Of a stretch of 64,000 bases of DNA, positions 57,546-64,000 are shown piece after piece. The translations under genes were made by a program, and so were the position numbers. Each line of letters starts with the position of its first letter. Position 1 is the stretch's first letter. The notes under the pieces are model-generated. The model had not been told where the DNA came from. It worked only from the letters and a program-made list of their open reading frames with translations, and ran no database searches. The stretch is from Corynebacterium frankenforstense. GTDB taxonomy: Bacteria > Actinomycetota > Actinomycetes > Mycobacteriales > Mycobacteriaceae. The stretch covers positions 59,833 through 123,832 of the forward strand of contig NZ_JASODI010000007.1 in the NCBI RefSeq assembly GCF_030211955.1. The letters are read 5' to 3'.

Positions 57546-57551
57546 ATGCTA
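57546..57551 (-). promoter_or_regulatory. -10 box of the peptidase gene
   Basis: TAGCAT on the minus strand, 7 nt before ATG 57538. Confidence 0.5.
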
Positions 57552-57589
57552 GACCCGGGCGCGCCGGGGTCGGGGCTGTGACCGGGAGC

Positions 57590-58714
57590 TTAGAGGCCGA
57601 GCGCACCGAGGATGGTGCCGAGCTTCGCAGTGGTCTCGGCCAGCTCCGCGTCCGGGTCGGAGTCGGCGACGATGCCGCCGCCGGCCCAGGCGCGGGCCGA
57701 GGCGCCGTCGGCGGCGACCTCGGCGCAGCGGATGGCGACCATGTACTCGCCGTCGCCGTTGCTGTCCGCCCAGCCGACCGTGCCGGCGTAGAAGCCGCGC
57801 GGCGACTCGACACGCGCGATGTAGTCGCGGGCCGCGGGCGTCGGTGTGCCACAGATGGCGGGGGTGGGGTGCACCAGGGCGGCGAGCTCCAGGGCGGTCA
57901 TGTGCGCGTGGTCGGCGTCGAGCTCGCCGGTGATCGGGGTGGCCAGGTGCCAGACCTCGTTGGTGGCGGTCAGCTCGGGCTCGTCGGGGATGGCGAGGCG
58001 CGAGCAGACCGGGTCGAGGGCGGCGCGCAGGTGCTCGACGACGAAGGCGTGCTCGGCGCGGTCCTTGCCGGAGGCCGCCAGCCCCCGGGCCACGGCGGCG
58101 TCCTCGTCCGGGTCGCTCGCCCGGGCGGCGGAGCCGGCCAGCGGGTAGGCGCTCACCGTGGTGCCGGACTTGCGCACCAGCACCTCGGGGGAGGAGCCGA
58201 CGAGCATGCGCCCGGCGAAGTGGCCCCCGGCCGGCGAGAGGTCGCAGATGAAGCCGTCGTGGCGCGCGGAGGTGTCGATCAGGCGCGCGGCGACCAGGCG
58301 CGGGTCGACCGGCGGGGCGAAGGCGATGTCGACGGCGCGGGCGAGGACGACCTTCTCCATGGCACCGTCTCGGATCGCCTCGACGGCGGCGGCGACGCGG
58401 GCGCGGTGCTCGTCGGCCTCGGGGTCGGAGCGCACGAGGCTTGCGTAAAGTTCAGAGCCTTTACCTTCGAGGTAGTACGGGTGCGGGTGGAGCACGCCGG
58501 GCTCGCGGATGATGCTCTCCGGGACGGTGAGCGCGGCAGGGGCGTCGGGCAGGAAGGGCAGGGCGCCGACGACCATCTCCGCCTCGCCGGAGCGCAGGGC
58601 CGCCGCTGCGGCGGGGACCTCGGTGAAGGTGCGCGCGGCACCCTGGGTGCGCACGGAGCCGTGGCCGCGGGAGAGCAGGAAGTCCGGGGCGGTGGACGGA
58701 CGGGAAGTGGACAT
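57590..58714 (-). CDS. Isochorismate synthase
   Basis: The 374-residue chorismate-binding enzyme has KVVLARAVDI (catalytic Lys), SSPEVLVRKSGTTVSAYPLAGSAAR, HPTPAICGTP and ESPRGFYAGTVGW (Mg2+ and general acid residues). It turns chorismate into isochorismate for menaquinone or siderophores. No other men or ent genes are in the window, so the pathway is not settled; menaquinone is the default in corynebacteria. ATG 58714 has TAGACT 8 nt upstream. Confidence 0.88.
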   Translation of the reverse strand: MSTSRPSTAPDFLLSRGHGSVRTQGAARTFTEVPAAAAALRSGEAEMVVGALPFLPDAPAALTVPESIIREPGVLHPHPYYLEGKGSELYASLVRSDPEADEHRARVAAAVEAIRDGAMEKVVLARAVDIAFAPPVDPRLVAARLIDTSARHDGFICDLSPAGGHFAGRMLVGSSPEVLVRKSGTTVSAYPLAGSAARASDPDEDAAVARGLAASGKDRAEHAFVVEHLRAALDPVCSRLAIPDEPELTATNEVWHLATPITGELDADHAHMTALELAALVHPTPAICGTPTPAARDYIARVESPRGFYAGTVGWADSNGDGEYMVAIRCAEVAADGASARAWAGGGIVADSDPDAELAETTAKLGTILGALGL

Positions 58715-58722
58715 GGCCCCCG

Positions 58723-58728
58723 AGTCTA
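58723..58728 (-). promoter_or_regulatory. -10 box of isochorismate synthase gene
   Basis: TAGACT on the minus strand, 8 nt before ATG 58714. Confidence 0.55.
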
Positions 58729-58861
58729 AGACAGCGCGGTCGGGGTGCGGTCCTGAGGCGGCGGGCGCCGCGGTGGACGTGTGGTGCCCGGCGGGGGCCG
58801 GGCGGGGGTGTCGGTGCACGAAACGCGTGGTGAATATGTTGCACGTGTGGTTTAAGTGACA

Positions 58862-58867
58862 TAATCT
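58862..58867 (+). promoter_or_regulatory. -10 box of the secreted esterase gene
   Basis: TAATCT, 7 nt before GTG 58875. Confidence 0.55.
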
Positions 58868-58874
58868 CAACTGC

Positions 58875-59882
58875 GTGAAAATTCTCCGTGACCTCCGTGC
58901 CCTCGCCGTCGCCGCGCTGGCCGCCGGCGCCATCATCGCCGCACCCGGACAGGCCGCCGCCCAGGAGGCGCCCGCTCCCGCACCCGCGCCGGCTCCCGAG
59001 TCGCCCGCGCCGGCTCCCGCCCCGGAGGGGGAGCCGCCCGAGGCCTCGGCCCCGGAGGCATCCGCTCCTGAGCCGCCGGCCCCCGAGGCTCCGCCCGCGC
59101 CGCCGGCACCGGTCGCCCCGCCCGTCGCCCCGGGCGCCGACGGGGAGATCGACCTGGGCGGCCGCTTCTATGTCATCCACGTCCCGGCCGACTACACCCC
59201 GGAGAGGGCCTGGCCGGTGCTCGTCGGCTACTCGGCCTACCAGGATTCCACGGAGAACTTCCGCAACTACTCCCGCCTGCGCGAGTCCATCGCCGGGCGC
59301 GAGGCGATCATCGTCTACCCGCGCTCCATCGGCGGCTCCTGGGAGGGCTCGCCGACCGCGACGTCACGCCCCGGCGAGGACATCGCCTTCACCCGCGCGA
59401 TGATCGACGACGTCGCGGGCAAGTACACCGTCGACCGGGCACGGGTCTACGCCACCGGCATGTCCACCGGCGGCGGGATGGCCATGGTCGCCGCCTGTCA
59501 CATGCCCGACGTCTTCGCCGCCGTCGCCCCGGTCTCCGGCGCCTACTACAACCCGGTCAACATGAACTGCCCCGGCGGCCCGGTCTCCGTGCTCATGGTC
59601 CACGGCACCGGCGACACCCTCATGGAGTACGACGGCGGCAACCGCCACGGCGCCGACTACCTCGCCGTGCCCGACCTCTACGAGTCCTACGCCCAGCGCA
59701 ACGGCTGCGGCCCGGGCCGGGAGACCCGCCCCGAGTGGCAGGGCGCCGAGCGCGTGGTCGCCGGCGGCTGCGCGCGCGAGACCGAGCAGATCCGCGTGCT
59801 CGGCTCCAACCACCTGTGGTGGTACGAGAACCCGAACACCACCGAGGAGATCTGGGCCTTCCTCGCGCGCCAGCACAAGTGA
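58875..59882 (+). CDS. Secreted PHB-depolymerase/feruloyl-esterase-like hydrolase
   Basis: The 335-residue protein has a signal peptide (ALAVAALAAGAIIAAPGQAAAQ), a Pro/Ala/Glu-rich linker to about residue 88, and an LpqC-type alpha/beta hydrolase domain with nucleophile motif YATGMSTGGGMA, an Asp in GTGDTLMEYDG and a late His in GSNHLWWYENP. It would cleave an ester outside the cell; the substrate is unknown. The long linker suggests it crosses the cell wall. Confidence 0.82.
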   Translation: MKILRDLRALAVAALAAGAIIAAPGQAAAQEAPAPAPAPAPESPAPAPAPEGEPPEASAPEASAPEPPAPEAPPAPPAPVAPPVAPGADGEIDLGGRFYVIHVPADYTPERAWPVLVGYSAYQDSTENFRNYSRLRESIAGREAIIVYPRSIGGSWEGSPTATSRPGEDIAFTRAMIDDVAGKYTVDRARVYATGMSTGGGMAMVAACHMPDVFAAVAPVSGAYYNPVNMNCPGGPVSVLMVHGTGDTLMEYDGGNRHGADYLAVPDLYESYAQRNGCGPGRETRPEWQGAERVVAGGCARETEQIRVLGSNHLWWYENPNTTEEIWAFLARQHK

Positions 59883-59890
59883 CGCGGCGA

Positions 59891-59914
59891 CGCCGCGGGG
59901 AAACGCCCGCGGCG
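59891..59914. terminator. Hairpin after the esterase gene
   Basis: CGCCGCGGG-(gaaacg)-CCCGCGGCG, 9-bp stem, no T-run; T-less terminator candidate. Confidence 0.45.
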
Positions 59915-59920
59915 AGGGGC

Positions 59921-59935
59921 GGGGCGTCGGCAATT
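59921..59935 (+). repeat. Dispersed 15-bp motif, copy R
   Basis: GGGGCGTCGGCAATT between the esterase gene and gltX, directly after a hairpin. Confidence 0.65.
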
Positions 59936-59977
59936 GAGCCGGTTTCGACGCACGGCCGGGGCCGGAGGCGCGGGTTG

Positions 59978-59983
59978 TACGAT
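59978..59983 (+). promoter_or_regulatory. -10 box of gltX
   Basis: TACGAT, 7 nt before ATG 59991. Confidence 0.55.
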
Positions 59984-59990
59984 GTGGGAC

Positions 59991-61490
59991 ATGTCTGAAG
60001 CCTCTGACGTCCGCGTACGTTTCTGCCCCTCACCGACCGGCACCCCCCACGTGGGAATGGTGCGCACCGCCCTGTTCAACTGGGCCTACGCCCGGCACAT
60101 CAACGGCAAGCTCGTCTTCCGCATCGAGGACACCGACGCCGCGCGCGACTCCGAGGAGTCCTACCAGGCGATCATCGACTCGCTGAACTGGCTCGGCCTC
60201 GACTGGGACGAGGGCATCAACGTCGGCGGCCCGCACGAGCCCTACCGCCAGTCGCAGCGCGGCGAGATCTACGCCGACGTGCTCAAGAAGCTCATCGACG
60301 GCGGTTACGTCTACCCAGCCTACTCGACCAACGAGGAGGTCCAGGCCCGCCACAAGGCCGCCGGCCGCGACCCGCACATGGGCTACGACAACTACGACCG
60401 CGACCTGACCGACGAGCAGAAGGCCGCCTTCGAGGCCGAGGGCCGCAAGCCCGTCTGGCGCCTGCGCATGCCCGACCACGACTGGTCCTGGGACGACATG
60501 GTGCGCGGCACCGTCGAGTTCAAGGCCGAGACCCAGCCCGACTACGTGGTCGCCCGCTCCAACGGCGACCCGCTCTATACGCTGGTCAACCCCGTCGACG
60601 ATGCCCTGATGGGCATCACCCACGTGCTGCGCGGCGAGGACCTGCTGCCCTCGACCCCGCGCCAGCTCGCCCTCTACGAGGCGCTCAAGGAGATCGGTGT
60701 CGCCGAGCGCACCCCGGTCTTCGGCCACCTGCCGTTCGTCATGGGCGAGGGCAACAAGAAGCTGTCCAAGCGCGACCCGAAGTCCAACCTGTTCAACCAC
60801 GTCGAGGACGGCATCATCCCCGAGGGCATGCTCAACTACCTCGCGCTGCTGGGCTGGTCGCTCTCGGCGGACCGCGACATCTTCTCGCGCGAGGAGCTCG
60901 TGGCCAACTTCGACGTCAAGGACGTGCTGGGCAACCCGGCCCGCTTCGACCAGAAGAAGCTCGAGGCCATCAATGCCGACCACATCCGCCTGCTCGAGCC
61001 GGACGACTTCCGCGACCGGCTGCGCACCTTCCTGACCGAGCACACCGACTTCCCGGCCGACTACCCGGCCGAGAAGTTCGTCGTGGCCGCCGAGCTGGTG
61101 CAGACCCGCATCAAGACCCTCTCCGAGGCCTACGGGCTGGTGAAGTTCCTCGTGACCGCCGACGACGAGCTCGAGCTCAACGAGAAGGCCGCTCGCAAGA
61201 ACCTCAAGGAGGCCGCCATCGAGCCGCTCGACGCCGCCATCGAGCGCCTCGACGCCGTGCCCGAGGACGCCTGGGAGCGCGGCCGCATCGAGGAGGTCCT
61301 CTCGCAGGGCCTCATCGAGGAGCTGGGGCTCAAGCCGCGCAAGGCCTACGGCGCGCTGCGCGTGGCCGTCACCGGCGAGCAGGTCTCCCCGCCGCTGTTC
61401 GAGTCCATGGAGCTGCTGGGCAAGGAGTCCACGCTGAAGCGTCTGCGCGCCGGCCGAGCCGCGACGCCCTTCGTGCCTGCCGAGCAGTAG
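59991..61490 (+). CDS. gltX: Glutamate-tRNA ligase
   Basis: The 499-residue class I synthetase charges tRNA-Glu and, with GatCAB in the same window, probably also mischarges tRNA-Gln. The HIGH motif is [21 protein letters not shown], the KMSKS loop is KLSKRD, and [14 protein letters not shown] is intact. ATG 59991 is set by TACGAT 7 nt upstream. The tRNA-Gln and tRNA-Glu genes it serves follow 300 bp later. Confidence 0.96.
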   Translation: MSEASDVRVRFCPSPTGTPHVGMVRTALFNWAYARHINGKLVFRIEDTDAARDSEESYQAIIDSLNWLGLDWDEGINVGGPHEPYRQSQRGEIYADVLKKLIDGGYVYPAYSTNEEVQARHKAAGRDPHMGYDNYDRDLTDEQKAAFEAEGRKPVWRLRMPDHDWSWDDMVRGTVEFKAETQPDYVVARSNGDPLYTLVNPVDDALMGITHVLRGEDLLPSTPRQLALYEALKEIGVAERTPVFGHLPFVMGEGNKKLSKRDPKSNLFNHVEDGIIPEGMLNYLALLGWSLSADRDIFSREELVANFDVKDVLGNPARFDQKKLEAINADHIRLLEPDDFRDRLRTFLTEHTDFPADYPAEKFVVAAELVQTRIKTLSEAYGLVKFLVTADDELELNEKAARKNLKEAAIEPLDAAIERLDAVPEDAWERGRIEEVLSQGLIEELGLKPRKAYGALRVAVTGEQVSPPLFESMELLGKESTLKRLRAGRAATPFVPAEQ

Positions 61491-61719
61491 GGGAGCTCCG
61501 TAAGGGCTCCGAGGGGGCTTCCGGCTCCCTCCAGACCGTGACCCCGTGGTCGTCTCCCGGTGGAGGTGGCCGCGGGGTCGACGTGTGTCCGGGGGCGGTG
61601 CGGGGCGGGCGCGCGGGGGCGGGGCCCGGGCGCCATTGTGTGCCGGATGCGCTCACGAGGCGTCGGATGCGTGCCCGCAACGTACTGACAACGCTGGAAT
61701 TCGTTGATGACCTGCCGGT

Positions 61720-61749
61720 TTGTGTGTTTCCGCGCCGTCTGGTTATAGT
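61720..61749 (+). promoter_or_regulatory. Promoter of the tRNA-Gln/tRNA-Glu operon
   Basis: TTGTGT (61720-61725), 18-bp spacer, TATAGT (61744-61749); the 307-bp gap after gltX shows nothing else. Confidence 0.65.
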
Positions 61750-61797
61750 AAACCCCGTTGCGCACGGAGATGCGGCAAGCAAATCCGAGCGAAACGA

Positions 61798-61869
61798 TGG
61801 CCTATGGTGTAATTGGCAACACAGCGGTTTCTGGTACCGCCATTCTAGGTTCGAGTCCTGGTAGGCCAG
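61798..61869 (+). tRNA. tRNA-Gln (CTG anticodon)
   Basis: TGGCCTA at the 5' end pairs with TAGGCCA (61862-61868) plus discriminator G. The anticodon stem-loop is GCGGT-TTCTGGT-ACCGC with CTG at 61831-61833, and GGTTCGAGTCC is the T arm. CCA is not encoded. Confidence 0.95.
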
Positions 61870-61894
61870 CTGCGATCACAGATCGCGTCCTAAA

Positions 61895-61967
61895 GCCCCG
61901 TTCGTCTAGCGGCCTAGGACGCCGCCCTCTCACGGCGGTAACGCGGGTTCAAATCCCGCACGGGGTA
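61895..61967 (+). tRNA. tRNA-Glu (CTC anticodon), copy 1
   Basis: GCCCCGT pairs with ACGGGGT (a G-T pair at the end) plus discriminator A. The anticodon arm is CCGCC-CTCTCAC-GGCGG, T arm GGTTCAAATCC; CCA is not encoded. It follows tRNA-Gln by 25 bp. Confidence 0.95.
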
Positions 61968-61975
61968 CAGATCAG

Positions 61976-62020
61976 GAAGTCCCGGACGTCACTTCAGGTG
62001 GTGTCCGGGACTTCTTCGTT
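61976..62020. terminator. Terminator of the tRNA operon
   Basis: GAAGTCCCGGAC (61976-61987) pairs with GTCCGGGACTTC (62003-62014), followed by TTCGTT. Confidence 0.8.
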
Positions 62021-62057
62021 GTGTGGGCGGGTCGGCCGGCCACCGCCGCCGGCTCCC

Positions 62058-63200
62058 TCAGCCCACCGACCCCCGGAACACCCGCGCCACCGACGGCACC
62101 ACGTTCTCGTCGAAGACGCTCGGGATGATCTTCTCCGGCGAGGTGTCCACCACCGCGGAGGCCAGCGCCTCGGCCGCGCGCATCAGGTGCTCCCGGGTGA
62201 AGCGCGTGACGCCGTGGTCGAGCGCCCCGCGGAAGATCCCAGGGAAGGCCACGGCGTTGTTGACCTGGTTGGGGTAGTCGCCGCGCCCGGTGGCGATCAC
62301 CGCCGCCCCGCCGGCGCGCGCCTCCTCCGGGGTGATCTCGGGGTCCGGGTTAGCCAGCGCGAAGACAATCGCGTCGCGGTTCATGCGCATGATGTCCCCG
62401 CGCGCGAGCAGTCCCTTGTGCGAGATCCCGATGACCGCGTCGGCGCCCTCGAGCGCCTCCTGCAAGGTGCGCGCGGATGAGTCTTGGTAGCCGGCCAGGC
62501 GCTCCTTGTGCTCGTTGAGGTGGTCGCGCCCGCGCGAGATCACCCCGCGGGAGTCCACGGCGATGATCTCCGGGCCGGCGTACTCGTGCAGCAGCGTGGC
62601 GATGGCCACCCCGGCCGCGCCCGCGCCGACCATGACGATGCGGGTGTCGGCGAGCCGGCGCCCGGTGACCTTGCAGGCGTTGATCAGCCCGGCGAGCACC
62701 ACCACCGCGGTGCCGTGCTGGTCGTCGTGGAGCACCGGAATGTCGAGCTCCTCGCGCAGGCGCGCCTCGACCTCGAAGCAGACGGGCGCGGCGATGTCCT
62801 CGAGGTTGACCGCCCCGAAGCTCGGCGCGATGGCCTTGACCGCCGCGACGATCTCGTCGGCGGTGTGCACGTCGAGCACCACCGGCACGCAGTCCACGCC
62901 CGCGAAGTGCTTGAAGAGCATCGCCTTGCCCTCCATGACGGGCATGGCGGCCTTCGGCCCGATGTCTCCCAGCCCGAGCACCGCCGAGCCGTCCGAGACG
63001 ACCGCCACCAGGTTGCCGGTCCACGTCAGCTCGCGCAGGCGTGCCGGCTCGGCGGCGATCTCCTCGCAGGCGGCGGCGACGCCGGGGGAGTAGTAGGCGC
63101 TGAGCTTCTCCCGGGTGATCGGGCCTGGGTCGCGCAGCGCCGTGGCGATCTTCCCGTGGTGTTCGCGGTGCAGTTTGAGGGAGAGACCGCTGAGGTCCAT
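62058..63200 (-). CDS. malE: Malic enzyme
   Basis: The 380-residue short-form enzyme decarboxylates malate to pyruvate. It has SAYYSPGVAAACEEI (catalytic Tyr), the Lys in GDIGPKAAMPVMEGK, metal ligands in NLEDIAAPVCFEVE and HDDQHGTAVVVLAG, and the nucleotide fold VMVGAGAAGVAIATLL. C. glutamicum MalE uses NADP; the cofactor here cannot be fixed by eye. ATG 63200 has TAGGCT 8 nt upstream. Confidence 0.9.
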   Translation of the reverse strand: MDLSGLSLKLHREHHGKIATALRDPGPITREKLSAYYSPGVAAACEEIAAEPARLRELTWTGNLVAVVSDGSAVLGLGDIGPKAAMPVMEGKAMLFKHFAGVDCVPVVLDVHTADEIVAAVKAIAPSFGAVNLEDIAAPVCFEVEARLREELDIPVLHDDQHGTAVVVLAGLINACKVTGRRLADTRIVMVGAGAAGVAIATLLHEYAGPEIIAVDSRGVISRGRDHLNEHKERLAGYQDSSARTLQEALEGADAVIGISHKGLLARGDIMRMNRDAIVFALANPDPEITPEEARAGGAAVIATGRGDYPNQVNNAVAFPGIFRGALDHGVTRFTREHLMRAAEALASAVVDTSPEKIIPSVFDENVVPSVARVFRGSVG

Positions 63201-63208
63201 GAGGCGCG

Positions 63209-63214
63209 AGCCTA
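63209..63214 (-). promoter_or_regulatory. -10 box of the malic enzyme gene
   Basis: TAGGCT on the minus strand, 8 nt before ATG 63200. Confidence 0.5.
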
Positions 63215-63349
63215 TCAGCGCCGGCCATCATCGGCCGGTTATGCGTCGCCGCAGACGGTGGGGTGTGTCACAGACTGCCGCGCGACGTGCTTCACGACGA
63301 CCGCGGCGTCGCCTGTGAGGGCACCCCCGTGCGGCCCGGCACGCAGGGG

Positions 63350-63364
63350 ATTTACGACGTCGCG
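63350..63364 (-). repeat. Dispersed 15-bp motif, copy T
   Basis: ATTTACGACGTCGCG in the gap between malic enzyme and tRNA-Glu copy 2. Confidence 0.55.
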
Positions 63365-63473
63365 GGGGTGGCCCACGCGCGCAGGCGCGCGCGGGCGTAC
63401 CGTCTGAGGTATCGGGAAAGCCCCGGTGGGGATGTCCCGACAGACCCCGTCCGCGGTGAGTAAAGGAGATTGT

Positions 63474-63533
63474 ATGCAGGCAAGTTCCTCAGACGAGTCG
63501 CATCACTCCTCCCGGCTGCGTGCACAGCCGTAA
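63474..63533 (+). CDS. Possible 19-residue small protein or leader peptide
   Basis: ATG 63474 sits five bases after AAAGGAG, the best ribosome site in this 673-bp gap. The frame gives MQASSSDESHHSSRLRAQP, rich in Ser and with no membrane segment. A second short frame (MTSFLKNAASDETARHTP) starts at 63599 behind GAGGAT, and a hairpin follows at 63743. Nothing downstream needs a leader except tRNA-Glu. Function unknown; it may be noise. Confidence 0.35.
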   Translation: MQASSSDESHHSSRLRAQP

Positions 63534-63742
63534 TCCTCGACTTCCCAGCGCAAGAGATGCGTGAAGTAGGAGCAGTCCGGTCGAGTGTGAGGATGCAGAT
63601 GACGTCGTTTCTCAAGAATGCGGCGTCGGACGAGACCGCCCGGCACACGCCCTGAAGGGTCGACGCGGACGCGGTGACCAACCGCCAGAGACTTCCGCTT
63701 GAGAGCCGTGGAGCGTGACCGCCCACCGCCGCACCAGTTCAT

Positions 63743-63770
63743 ACCCCGCCCCTCGGAAGAGGGGCGGGGT
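63743..63770. terminator. Strong hairpin before tRNA-Glu copy 2
   Basis: ACCCCGCCCCTC-ggaa-GAGGGGCGGGGT, perfect 12-bp stem with a pyrimidine-rich tail; probably ends the transcript of the small frames upstream. Confidence 0.6.
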
Positions 63771-63793
63771 GCCTCCGTCTTCGGGGTGCGGGA

Positions 63794-63808
63794 GCGACGT
63801 CGGAAATT
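63794..63808 (+). repeat. Dispersed 15-bp motif, copy S
   Basis: GCGACGTCGGAAATT between the hairpin at 63743 and the tRNA-Glu promoter. Confidence 0.7.
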
Positions 63809-63838
63809 GACGGCGAAAATGTGCGCCGACGTGCGGAT

Positions 63839-63867
63839 TTGTGCGCTATAGACCGTTCCTTTAAAGT
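63839..63867 (+). promoter_or_regulatory. Promoter of tRNA-Glu copy 2
   Basis: TTGTGC (63839-63844), 17-bp spacer, TAAAGT (63862-63867), 20 bp before the tRNA. Confidence 0.55.
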
Positions 63868-63887
63868 GGTGCAGGTCCGAGAGACAA

Positions 63888-63960
63888 GCCCTGTTCGTCT
63901 AGGGGCCTAGGACGCCGCCCTCTCACGGCGGTAACACGGGTTCAAATCCCGTACAGGGTA
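63888..63960 (+). tRNA. tRNA-Glu (CTC anticodon), copy 2
   Basis: GCCCTGT pairs with ACAGGGT plus discriminator A; the anticodon arm is identical to copy 1. It differs from copy 1 by a few paired bases in the acceptor and T stems and in the D loop, and has its own promoter and terminator. Confidence 0.95.
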
Positions 63961-63975
63961 CAAAGGCCAGGCGCC

Positions 63976-64000
63976 GCCCGGAACCACTTCGGTTCCGGGC
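63976..64000 (+). terminator. Terminator of tRNA-Glu copy 2
   Basis: GCCCGGAACC-acttc-GGTTCCGGGC, a 10-bp stem that reaches the window end, so any T-run lies outside. Confidence 0.65.

Noticed and set aside
63503-63742. 79-residue minus-strand frame in the gap before tRNA-Glu copy 2
   Set aside because: Arg-rich translation without domain, no ribosome site, and it crosses the better-supported plus-strand small frames.

Overview
The window looks like a chromosomal segment of a high-GC Corynebacterium. Evidence: the gene content and order ligA - gatC - gatA - pfkA - gatB ... ilvD / mscCG / ilvB-ilvN-ilvC ... serA - leuB ... odx ... gltX - tRNA-Gln - tRNA-Glu, which I know from C. glutamicum; a divergent lysE/lysG pair; an ilv leader peptide very like the C. 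glutamicum one; and many start codons lying 6-8 nt behind a TANNNT -10 box (leaderless mRNAs). No CRISPR array, insertion sequence or replication origin was seen.

Region 1-5.5 kb is visibly more AT-rich than the rest and uses different codons and TTG/GTG starts. It holds a tight run of genes: the end of an unknown gene, an FAPNP-motif membrane protein, a SAM methyltransferase, a fused ABC exporter, a NatA-like ATPase, an ABC-2 permease and a 52-residue hydrophobic peptide, followed by a CrtI-like FAD oxidoreductase (5.8-7.3 kb). I read it as a horizontally acquired small-peptide or toxin production/immunity cluster, cut off at the left edge.

Region 7.4-29.7 kb is core genome: a copper chaperone behind a CsoR-type operator, an exonuclease, ligA, an ACT protein, the GatCAB amidotransferase genes (gatCA and, further on, gatB), a broken siderophore-interacting protein, pfkA, an RNase H-like protein, BASS and TDT transporters, a YkvI-like transporter, an aldo/keto reductase, LysE/LysG, a thiol-dependent hydroquinone reductase, a secreted HNH nuclease-like protein and a DoxX protein.

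Region 29.7-48 kb carries branched-chain amino acid synthesis (ilvD, attenuated ilvBNC, leuB), serA, the MscCG-type channel, a GT87 glycosyltransferase, a zinc-type CDF exporter, a DUF262 protein and a large lipoprotein. Region 48-64 kb holds a flavin reductase, a cNMP/CBS/nucleotidyltransferase protein with an overlapping exonuclease, a Na+/H+ antiporter, an Odx-like FAH protein, an anchored protein of unknown role, a peptidase, isochorismate synthase, a secreted esterase, gltX, three tRNA genes and malic enzyme.

The most unusual signal outside the island is a dispersed 15-bp motif, about CGCGRCGTCGKMAAK, found 21 times on both strands from 7.7 kb to the right end and not seen in the first 7.7 kb. 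It sits mostly between genes, often at terminators, and inside coding DNA it falls mainly in flexible linkers.
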